In this document: one piece after another, positions 12,190 through 23,300 of the stretch
Position numbering within the stretch: position 1 is the stretch's first letter
Layout of the letters: the number at the start of each line of letters is the position of its first letter
Source of the DNA: Cyclina sinensis
Taxonomy: Eukaryota; Mollusca; Bivalvia; Venerida; Veneridae
DNA length: 64,000 nucleotides
Reading direction: 5' to 3'
Assembly: GCA_012932295.1 (NCBI GenBank)
Contig: JAAONU010000001.1
Coordinates: forward strand, 49,325,134-49,389,133
Notes under the pieces: generated by a model
Told to the model about the DNA's origin: nothing
Database searches by the model: none
The model's input: only the letters and a program-made list of their open reading frames with translations
Translations under genes and position numbers: made by a program

Positions 12190-13920
12190 TAAGAAAGTCA
12201 TTTTGATACTTGTGAAGGACATTACACGACACTAACAAATTCAAAGACTGGCAATAAACTTACTGGCTTTAGAAACTCTTAGAAACTATTTGTATAACCA
12301 ATAAATAATTAGACGTTTTTGGTTGTTATATTACTCCTAAAAATGTTTGGTGTTTGTGTGTCAGTGAAAATTTATCATAGTTTAAACACTTAAAATTCTA
12401 TATAAGAGTAGTTATTTCCATAACTTGAGTATGATATGGCAACATATCATTTTTATACTTCCGTCTGCGAGGATCTTTCTGAGGCAAAAAAAGACAACCA
12501 AACAAAAAAGCGCTACTACGAATAATTTTATCCACAAGGAGATACCCAAACTAAGACACGAACTCATATTGCATGTGTCCGTTACAATGACTAACTCAGT
12601 TGAGGAGCATGTAGTGCCATCTTCTGTACTAAAGTTTATCAAAGACAAGAAGGGCAAAAGAATTCACAATCGATTTCAATGCAGTTTAGCTTGTCAGGTC
12701 TTATTTTGGTTATATAACTTTTAATTTTTTTCTGTGAACTGTTTGACCCAAACAACAAATCACACATTGAATCCAGTATTTTACTTCTTGCCCTCTGTAT
12801 TTCCGAAAATAGCAAACTTCACGATGACAATTAATGGAAAAGGCGATATTTTTATACATTTAGTTGTTTTTTATTGTTGGTGTTGTTGTGCCCCACCCAC
12901 GATATATAATGAGTGCTGCATAATTTCAAAAGCTCTTGAGATATTGCTGTCAACAACAGTAAGAACGGGTTACTACGGCTATATACAGAGAAGCAAGGGT
13001 GAGCACGTGTAAAAACGTGTGAGGTCATGAGTTGACTGGAGTATTGTTGGAGTGCCTATAACCTCTTCCATGTATTCCTTGATAATTCTTGCACATCTTT
13101 TTTCACAATGGCACATGGATTGATGGCATTCCTGTACCAGGAATTTTCTTTTGGTTATCCTGGGATATCAACATCACTTTCACTACTAAATCAATTATAT
13201 TTTTAGTCCCAACAAACAAGTACTCCAAGTGCTAGAGGGTCAATACACGCCGTTACGGGCATTACCAACAAACTCACTTTGTCGACTTTTTTCCAAAGAA
13301 ATCATCACCTTAGTAAATGTGAATGATTAAAGAGCATGCGTATATTTTTTTTTCAAAAATATAGGTATGGGATCAATGAACGTTTTGGCGCGTGTGGGTG
13401 CTATGGTTGGACCCTAGCTCGTGTATCTCGTAATTTATGCTATCCCTTTAGTAAATAGCATATTAATACTGCTATTACGACAACCTTTACTCTTTAACTT
13501 GATTATGTTTTACATCTGATAGAATTAATGTTATATACTACAATGACTTCACCACAGTGTTTTTTTTTCCGAAACGTAAAAGTTTTACTTGAAACGATAA
13601 AATACACTAAACTTACTTAAGTTAATATGTTACAGCTGTTATTCTAACGAGCATCTTATTTTTAACAGAGATAGGATATATATTTGAAGATTCGTTATTT
13701 AGATCTGCCTAGGTTCTTCTGATTATCCATGTGACCGTAGCTAATTGTCATCTCGTGGGTGTTTCCTGTCATTTTGTAGATATTTGGTTTTATTCAACTG
13801 TGTTTGAATAATGGGACTATTAATGAGAGGCATAGTTGTAACAGTTAAGTAAATCCTGTAACTTTAGTATATTTTGTCTTTGTAAGTTATTCGTCACCAT
13901 GATTACCGAATTGAGAATGT
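12190..13920. other. Intergenic, no feature recognised
   Basis: Unique AT-rich sequence after the end of duplication copy 1. Open frames of up to about 100 codons exist on both strands but show no domain, splice or composition support. Confidence 0.6.
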
Positions 13921-13949
13921 TATGATAGCTATTGTGGATGTATAGGAAG

Positions 13950-15439
13950 TGAGCAGTAACAGTACGCAGCAGTAGAAAAATGTGAAGTTGGCAGTAGCAG
14001 TAACAGCAGTAGCAGTAAAGAAAACATGAAGCTGGCAGTAGCAGTACGAGCAGTAGCAGTAGGCAAGCAGTAACAGCAGTAGCAGTAAAGAAAACGTGAA
14101 GTTGGCAGTAGCAGTACGAGCAGTAGCAGTAGAAAAATCTTAAAAGTCTTTAATGTTTCAAAGAAATAAAACATGTTTTAACATCAACAGACCCTGATGA
14201 GTCTATTGCGTAGGTCTGCGACTGTTTCTGACACTCTTGCAGACTTTCATGAATTTTGGTGCCAATCAGAAAAAAAATGTCATTTTTTATGTTAAGCGAC
14301 CTTCCCGGGTCAATTCAACAGTTCTGCGACTGTTTCTGAATCTCTCGCAGACTTTCAGGAATTTTGGTGTCAATCTGAAAAATGTCATACTTGTTGTCTA
14401 GGAACCCTCCCGAGTCGATTTCACCGGTCTGCGACTGTTTCGGACAATCTCGCAGACTTTCAGGAATTTTGGTGCCAATCAAGAAAATGTCATCTTAAAT
14501 GTCAAGGAATCCTCATGTGTCAATTTAACCGGTCTGCGAGTGTTTCTGACATACTCGCAGACTTTCAGGAATTTTAATGCCAATCAAAAAAAGTGTCATA
14601 TTTGATGTCTAGGAAGCCTCCCGAGTCGATTTAACCGTTCTGTGACTGTTTCGGACACTTCCTCAGACTTCCAAGAATTTTAGTGCCAATCGGAAAAATG
14701 TCATTTTAAGGTTTGGAGACCCTTTCTGGTCGATTTACCCGGTCTGCGACTGTTTCCGACACACTTGCAGACTTTCAGGAATTTTGGTGCCTATCAGAAA
14801 AATGTCATTTTTGAGGTCTAGGGATCCCCTGTGTCAATTTTACCGTTCTGCAATTGTTTCTGACACTCCTGCAGATATTCAGGAATTTTGATGTCAATCG
14901 AGAAAATGTCATTTTTGATCTTAAGGTACCCTCCGGAGTCCATTGTTACGGTCTGCTACTGTTTCTGACATTCTTGCAGACTTTCAAGAATTTTAGTGCC
15001 AATCTAAAAAGTCTAGGGACTCTCCCAGTTCGATTGCTCTGGTCTGGAACTGTTTCAAACACTCTCGCAGACTTTCAAAGTTTCCTACTGCTACTGCTGT
15101 TACTGCTACTGCCAACTTCATGTTTTTGCCTAGTGCTACAGCTGTTACTGCTACTGCCAGCTTCACGTTTTCTTTATTGTTACTGTTGTTACTGCTACTG
15201 CAAACTTCACGTTTTGCGTACTGCTACTGCTATTACTGCTACTGTCAACTTCACGTTTTGCTTACTGCTACTGCTGTTCTGTTACTGCTACTGCCAACTT
15301 CACGTTTTACCTACTGCTATTGCTGTTACAGCTACTGCCAATTTCACGTTTTGCTTATTGCTACTGCTGTTACTGCTACTGCCAACTTCACGTTTTGCCT
15401 ACTGCTACTGCTGTTACTGCTACTGCCAACTTCACGTTT
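13950..15439. mobile_element. Foldback-like element: inverted 45-bp-repeat arms around a 105-bp array
   Basis: The left arm (13,950-14,131) consists of about four units with cores such as 'gcagtagcagtaacagc'. The right arm (15,084-15,439) consists of about eight units in the reverse-complement orientation, with the signature 'gccaacttcacgtttt'. Between them lies the 105-bp array (14,210-15,080). Outside the arms, a 15-bp near-direct repeat (ctatYgtggatRtat) occurs at 13,929-13,943 and 15,454-15,468 and could be a degraded target duplication. Because 45 is a multiple of three, the right arm is open in more than one frame. This produces Leu/Cys/Tyr-rich frames of 195 and 116 codons that are not genes. 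Confidence 0.7.
14210..15080. repeat. Minisatellite, about 105-bp unit, 8-9 copies, with a conserved hairpin per unit
   Basis: The unit start (tctgcg-like) occurs at 14,215, 14,323, 14,428, 14,533, 14,639, 14,743, 14,847, 14,952 and 15,043. Spacing is 104-108 bp, and the last interval is shortened to 91. Each unit opens with a short inverted repeat of the type gtctgcga...tcgcagac separated by about 15 nt. The unit at 14,532 extends this to ten perfect pairs (gtctgcgagt/actcgcagac). Confidence 0.88.
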
Positions 15440-15474
15440 GATTTTCTATAAGTCTATCGTGGATATATGATCTG

Positions 15475-17300
15475 CTCTAGCTTTTAGTTTGTATTACGCA
15501 TCTTTTCCGACGTTTCAGAATGTCTATGTGCCGGGGTTAATGTTGCGGAGCCATAGGGCTGTTGTGTATTCTCTCCCAGCTCTGGCTTCCAGAAACTCGA
15601 AAGGCGAATTTAAGCGACAAGTTTTGATACTTGCAAGTTATTGACAATCAGAAATATATAAACACGTACACTAAGGTTGTGAAATGCAAACAGATTCATG
15701 AATATACGACAATAAATATTAGTTTTATTCAAACGTGGACATGGTTATATATAAACAGAAATGTAAACAACAAAACTATAAGCGCGTATTTTCAAGTTAC
15801 AAAGCATTGAAGTATATGTATATTTAATTTCAAAGATTTTGAACACTGTTGGCTTTTTTTTCGGGTGATAGAAATATGGATGACTAAACCTGAAGTTGGG
15901 ACTTTGTTAGTAGGCTTTGAATTTATTTTCCTTGTTTAGTAGTCACTATGGCAGATTTACATTGAAAAGGCATTTAAACAATGTCCAGGAACCGTTTCAT
16001 AATATTTATCTTCAGCATTAGCCATATGTGCTGTTCTAACATGGAAAGTGTTGCAAGTTTGAAAAAACTAATTAGCTTATCTTGAGACAGGTACAGGCTT
16101 TAAAAGGTCTGCAAAAAATGTAAAAAAAACTAGTAGCCTTTTTCTTGAAGCGGTGCTTATAAGGAAACAACTGAAAAAAGTACCCCGAGTCTGAATTTGT
16201 ATTAAATGGTTTGTATTGTCTGACGAATTCTCTTTGCAACGAAACGTGAAATACTTGATACTTGTTTTTTTCTTTGGAGGACCCGGAACTACACGTGTAT
16301 TTAAGCTAATGGTGGTGAGCTCTTGTCAGTAATAAAGCAAAATGGAGGGTTCCAAACTGTCAGTTTGCTTGTCTGTATGTTCAATCGACGGCATTTCTTG
16401 TCCAAACTTTAAGAGCAATAATAAGACGATGTGTAGCGCGAAAAGGTTACGCTGAAAACGTGTATCACTGGGACGTGTTTTGCTATAATATTCTTGTATA
16501 AATATGATAGTAGAGCACTAGTGTAAATGAAAACTAATACCGATGCTGTTTATGCGACCTTTTGAAGACAGTATTGATGAAATTAGCTCCGCAAGTCGAC
16601 ACTGTCATGATGCGAGAACGTTATCTCATCTGTGACAGTTTTTGTTTCTGAAAATGTCTTTTTGACATGAAGAAAAGGTTTGATTTTTGTCATTCCATAT
16701 TAAAGATTGTACGTCTTTTTTTATTTACTGGTCACGTCTTAAATATTAAATATTGTTCCAAAACGTCTGTTCCTCACACAGGGGATTAATGTCATATTTT
16801 ATATAATAATAGACCTGAATATTTTCAGTCATGTTTATTTAATTATTAAATACATTGTATATGCTGCTTTCCACTGCTTTATCTACAGCAATCTGAAATG
16901 AAGATATGCTTAAAATATCATAAATACTTGTACAAATACAGTGACAAATTAACAACACACTGATATTTTTGACCAATTAAGCATTATAGACTATGAATTT
17001 AACCTTACAAATTTTTCCATTTAAGTCAAATTTCCATTTTTAAAATGTACTTTTAACTAAGATATAACTACCAACTTACTTTAAGTAAACACAAACTCCT
17101 AAAGCAGCATGTTTTTGAAAGTGACGTTTGACTTTCTAAAGAATATAATTGCACAAAAACTTCAACCGTTTCATATGATTCATGTAGTGCAGCTGTACCG
17201 CAGGTTAAACATAATATGATGCATCTTTTCTGCATATTTTTTTCATATATTGCCATTGCATATGCATAATTATGCTTTTCTTTAAAACTTGCAACCAACC
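15475..17300. other. Intergenic, downstream of the cysteine-rich gene
   Basis: No gene recognised. A TTTATT at 16,834-16,839 (AATAAA on the - strand), 468 bp beyond the stop at 17,307, could be the poly(A) signal of the cysteine-rich gene. This is weak evidence. Confidence 0.4.
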
Positions 17301-17306
17301 TGTTGT

Positions 17307-20300
17307 TTAACCGTGTTTCGGAAGACAGACACATTTGTTTTCTCCACAACCGTGTCCAGAACCATGCTGAATTTCACAGGAAAGTGTGTTGTGATGAAGA
17401 TCGCATCCTAACGCTACTGCATCACAGTCGCTGGTAGTACAACATCCTGACATGAAATAACAAATAATTACCACTTATGTAACTGCACTTCCACCAGATG
17501 CCGGTTTTAGTTACTCATATTTTTATGTATCAAGCTGGTAGTCCTTCGTAATCTTGTCTCCCTATTTTGACAATCTCTTGGCATAGGCTCTTGGTTTCAA
17601 CTCAATTGCCGTTATAATGATAATTTGCTATATTACTGATTACCCCAGTTTACTGAAAAATGTCAAGATAGATCTGCTGCCATTTTTGTCCACAATGGAA
17701 GTGATACCTTAATATGAACATTTTAGCGTACCCGGTACTCCCATTGACAAAAACATTTAAACCGAGAATTAGATCCGGAACGGTACGGGTACGGTGAACT
17801 GTTCATATTAGACATAACTTCCGTTGCGGATAAAAATGGCAGCTGATCTACCTTTACTTTTTCAGTAATATGGCAAATCATCATTATAACGGCAACTGAG
17901 TGGAAACCAAGTGCCTATGTGTCTTTGCAGAAAACACAAACAGTTAAGGATTCGCCCAAAGGATATTACACTTTATTTTCAGAAAACACTCATTAGTTGT
18001 AAGATGTTGCTCAAAACAATGACCAAACGGTTTAATCTGTTATAAAGTACCACTAGTGAAACAATAAAATAATATTGGACAAAATCTAGTACATGTTTAA
18101 AGGCGATAGTTGAATTTGTGTAGACAAACAGATAGACAGACAGACAGACAGATAAAACTTTACCAGTCGCTCGCTTATTGTGTGATTTACACACGCAGTT
18201 CTTCTCCCCTGCTCCAACCCCAGCTCCGTGTTGTATTTCACAGGCAGCCCTTCCACAGTGGTTGTCGTGAGCCCATTGAGTACAATCTGAGTCTGATGCG
18301 CAAACGAGTGCGTTTAGAACTAGAAATTGTAAAAAAAGTCATTGTTAGAACGTTTTATTAAAATAACTCCAACACGAGCAGTACCAAAAATGTTATCTCA
18401 ACGACATATGGCCATGTAATACATATCTTCATCACGATTTTATTTCTTAACGACATTTTATTATTGTGTCATTTTATCAATACACAACTCTAAAACTCAG
18501 TGTTTCCGCACTGCCCTAAAATATTATCTACTCTAATTGGACAAAAACGACCATAATTTAACGAGCTGTCTCCTCATACAAAGATGCTTATTTAAATTGG
18601 ATGAAATTTAAAGGTTATTTGTTTTACATCGATTTCAAGACAACTTCTTGCAATTTCTGTAAATAGCTCTCGGTGACTGCTTTCTAAGTTAAAACCAGTA
18701 CTCGCAATAGAATTTTGGTATGCGGAAAGATTCTGAAAGGATTAAACCCATGTTAGGATTTAAACCAATCACCTTCGGATCGGAAGTCCGGCGCTGTTTT
18801 TTTTTTTTTTTTTTTTTGCCGCTACTTCTAAATATTTCTGTCAGCTAGGAACGACTAATACACACTTCCTTTAGAATGAATTATCTATTGTTGTAACCCA
18901 TTGTACTATTATAACTGAAATAGATCTGAATTCTTCTTTAACTGTTTTCTTGTTACTAAGTTTAAATAACTTTTCTTAACTGTGAGCTTTTTAACTAGAA
19001 TATATTACAAATGTTCGCATACAGTTCCCATTATGTATGTAGAATGTATTAGAATGTATCATCATTATTTCATTAACTGTTCTCTTTAAAACTGGTATTT
19101 TATCTTATTTATTAACAGAAATAATCAAACTTCATCGACTTTTTTCTTATGAGAAATTTTAAAAAAATTTACCTCGTATTCTTTATCATAAACAAGTCTT
19201 CATACCTACTTTATACCTTATCTAGTCGCTCGTAATTAAACGTTCGTCTGTCATCATACCTAGTTTAAACCTTATCTAGTCGCTCGTAGTTATACGTTCG
19301 TCTGCCTTCATACCTAGTTTATACCTTATCTAGACACTTGTAGTTAAACGTTCGTCTGTCTTCATACCTAGTTTACACCTTATCTAGTCGCTTGTAGTTA
19401 TACGTTCGTCTGCCTTCATACCTAGTTTATACCTTATCTAGTCGCTCGTAGTTAAACGTTCGTCTGTCTTCATACCTAGTTTATACCTTATCTAGTCGCT
19501 CGTAATTATACGTCCGTCTGCCTTCATACCTAGTTTATACCTTAACTAGACACTTGTAGTTAAACGTTCGTCTGTCTTCATACCTGGTTTACACCTTATC
19601 TAGGCGCTTGTAGTTATACGTTCGTCTGCCTCCATACCTAGTCTATACCTTACTTAGTGGCTCGTGGTTTAACGTTTTGCTCTCTTCATACCTAGTTTAT
19701 ACCTTATCTAGTCCCTCGTAATCAAACGTTTCTTATGTCTTCATAACTAGTTATACCTTATCAAGACACTCGTAGTTAAACGTTCTTATGTCTTCATACC
19801 TAGTTTATACCTTATCTAGACACTCGTAGTTAAACATTTGTCTGTCTCCATACCTAGTTTATACCTTATCTAGACACTCATAGTTAAATGTTCTTATGTC
19901 TTCATACCTAGTTTATACCTTATCTAGTCGCTCGTAGTTAAACGTTCGTCTGTCTTCATACTTTGTTTATACCTTTATCCGGTCGCTCCTAATTAAACGT
20001 TCTTATGTCTTCATACCTAGTTTATTCAATATCTTGTCGGTCGTAGGTTAACGTTCATCCTTTTTCGTACCTAGTTTATACTTGATTAAGTCTCTCGTAG
20101 TTGAACGTTTTTCGTACCTAGTTTATACCATTATAGTCGCTCGTAGTTAAACGTTCATTTGTCTTCAGGCGGTTTATTTTTTCTAGTCGCTTTTAGTTAA
20201 AGATTCTTTTGTTTTCAGACCTAGTTGATGCCTTATTTAATCGCCCGTAGTTAAAATTTCTATCAAGTTGTTTTTCGTTAATGATCCCATGCCTTCTTCT

Positions 20301-23300
20301 ATAGAATATATGTTATCTAATCATTTGTAGTATTACGTTCTTATGCATGTCTACCTTGTTTGTACATTATCTAGTCGTTCGTAATTCAACGTTCTCATTC
20401 TTTTATACCTTGTTTGTATATTATCAAGTCATTCGTAATTTAACGGTCTCGTGCTTTTTAACGTTATCCTTACCTCATCTAGTCGTTCGCACGTTCTTAC
20501 GCCTTGATACCTCTTTGTACCTTTTCTAGTCGTTCTTTATTTAAAGTTCTCATGTCTTCATATCTTATTGCACCTTATCTAGTCATTCGTAGTTTAACGT
20601 TTTTTCGCCTTCATACTTCATTGAACCTTATCTAGTTCTTCATAGCTGATTCTGCCTTATCTAGCTATTCGTTGTTTAACTTTCTTATGCGTACATACTT
20701 TATTGTACCTTATCTAGTCGTTCTTTATTTAACGTTCTCATGTCTTCATATCTCATTGTACCTTATCTAGTTGTTTGTTGTTAAACGTAATTAAGCCTTC
20801 ATACCTGAATGTGCCTTATCTAGTCTTTCATTGTTTAACGTTCTTACGCCTTCATACCTCATTGTACTTTATCTAGTTCTTTGTTGTTTAACAGTATTAC
20901 GCCTTCATATCTGGTTGTGCCTTATCTAGTTGGGAATTGTTTAACGTTCTTATGCCTAAATACCTTATTGTACCTTATCTAGTCGTTCTTTATTTTACGT
21001 TCCCATGTCTTCATACCTTATTGTACCTTATCTAGTCGTTCGTTGTTTAACGTTCTTACGCATTAAAACCTCATCGTACTTTATCTAGTTATTCGTTGTT
21101 TGGCGTTATTACGGCCTTCATAACTAATAGCTTTATCTAGTCGTTCGAAGTTTAACGTTCTTTCACTTGCTACCTCATTGTACCTTATCTAATTGTTCGT
21201 TGTTAACGTTGCCATGTCTTCATGCCTCATTGTGCTTTATCTAGTTGTTCGTTGTTTAACGTTCTCAAACCTTCATACCTCATTGTACCTTTTCTAGTCG
21301 TTTGTAGTTTAACGTTCTCAAGACTTTATACCTCATTGTTCCTTATCTACTTGTTCGTAGTTTAACGTTCCCATGCCTTCATACCGCATTGTTTCTTATC
21401 TAGACGTTCGTAGTTTAACGTTCTCATGCCTACATACCTCATTGTTCCTTATTTAGTTGTTCATAGTTTAACGTGCATATGTCTTTATACCGCATTGTTT
21501 CTTATCGAGTCGTTCGTAGTTTAAGGTTCTTATGTCTTCATAATTTATTTTACCTTATCTAGTCGCTCGTTGTCAAACGTTCCTATGTCTTCATACCTCA
21601 GCGTACTTATCGAGTCGTTCGTAGTTTAAGGTTTTCATGTCTTCATACCTCATTGTACCTTATCAATTTGTTCCTAGTTTAAGATTCTCATGTGTTTATA
21701 CCTCTTTGTGTCTTATCTAGTTGTTCGTTGTTTAACGTTCTCATGCTTTCATACCTTATTGTATCTTATCTAGTCGTTCGTAGTTTCAGGTTCTCATGTC
21801 TTCATACCTTATTTTACCTTATCTAGTCGCTCGTTCTTTAACGTTCGTATGTCTTCATACCTAGTTTATACCTTGTCTAGTCGTTCGTAGTTTAAGGTTC
21901 TCATGTCTTCATACCTTATTGTACCTTATCTTGCCGCTTGTTGTTTAACATTCGTATGTCTTCATACCTTCTTGTGCTATATCGAGTCTTTCGTAGTTTA
22001 ACGTTCTCATGTCTTCATACCTTATTGTAACTTATCTTTCTCTTGTTGTTTAACATTCGTATGTCTTTATACCTTATTGTGCCTTATCTAGTTGTTCGTT
22101 GTTTAACGTTCTCATGCTTTCATACCTTATTGTACCTTATTTTGTCGTTCGTAGTTTAAGGTTCCCATGTCTTCATACCTTATTGTATCTTATCTTGCCG
22201 TTCGTAGTTTAACGTTCTTATGTCTACATACCTTATTGCACCATATCTGGTTGTTCGTAGTTCATGCTTAATTGTACATTATCTAGTCGTTTTGTTCTCA
22301 TGTCTTCATACCTTATTGAACCTTATCTAGTTGTTCGTTGTTTAACGTTTTCATGTCTTCATACCTTATTGTACCTTATCTATTTGTTCGTTGTCTAACG
22401 TTCTAACATGCTCATACCTTATTTTAACTTGTCTAGTTGTTCGTGGTTTAACGTTCGTATATGTTCATACCTTATTGAATCTTATCTAGTTGTTCTTTTT
22501 TAACGTTCTCACGTCTTCATACCTTATTGCACCTTATCTAGTTGTTCGTTGTTTAACGTTCGTATGTTTTCATAACTTATTGTACCTTATCTAGTCTTTC
22601 TTTATTTAACGTTCTCATGTCTTTATACCTTATTGTACCTTATCTAGTTGTTCGTTGTTTAACGTTCTTACGTCTTCATACCTTTTTGTACCTTGTCTAG
22701 TTGTTCGTTGTTTACGCTTATCTCTTTATTACACAATTTAACTCGTCTTCGTCTCTTGACATCACATTATCACAATCTACTTACTTTTTTATGCTCAAAA
22801 TGATTTGTTACTGAGATATGTAGGGACTTTTATATTACAAGAGATCAAATACTGTTCTGCTTACACATTTCGGCATATTTTAATGAACAGCTGATATAAA
22901 CGCTATATTTTTTTTCATAAACGACAAGCGTTTTTTTTTTGTTGTTGTTGTTGTTGTTGTTTTTTCTGGCTGTTGTCGTAATCACAAAATATGAATGTGT
23001 TTTACTTTATACATGTGACTTACATTCAGGAAGTAAAAGCTTTTCTAGTTGTGCAGAAAATAATTGTAAGTACAATTAATAAACTGATCATTTAGATGTT
23101 TTATCTGTGTATGAAGTACATTGCTTCTAGTCAAAGTGTCGAAAGGTTTATTTCGGACACCAGACATTTTGAATACTTTTAATGTTTTTCGTGGCGAATA
23201 CATTTTAAGCTTATACTGTACCTAGTCGTTTGTGGTGCACACATTCACATGCTCTCTCCCCTGAACCACCTCCAGATCCGGACTGAAGTACACACACGCC

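Noticed and set aside
12412..13012. Cluster of 80-100 codon frames on both strands
   Set aside because: No homologous domain, no splice partners, no start context, and AT-rich composition like the flanks.
13929..14174. 81-codon frame on the - strand
   Set aside because: It is the left arm of the same inverted repeat, so low-complexity translation only.
14854..15470. Overlapping open frames of 195 and 116 codons, rich in Leu, Cys and Tyr
   Set aside because: They are products of the 45-bp repeat, whose length is a multiple of three and which lacks stops in more than one frame. There is no unique coding sequence.
20347..20529. 60-codon frame within the satellite
   Set aside because: Repeat-derived. 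Neighbouring units shift frame and contain stops.
19201..22715. CRISPR-like array
   Set aside because: There are no unique spacers between repeats. Whole 54-bp units are tandem and the context is a eukaryotic intron.
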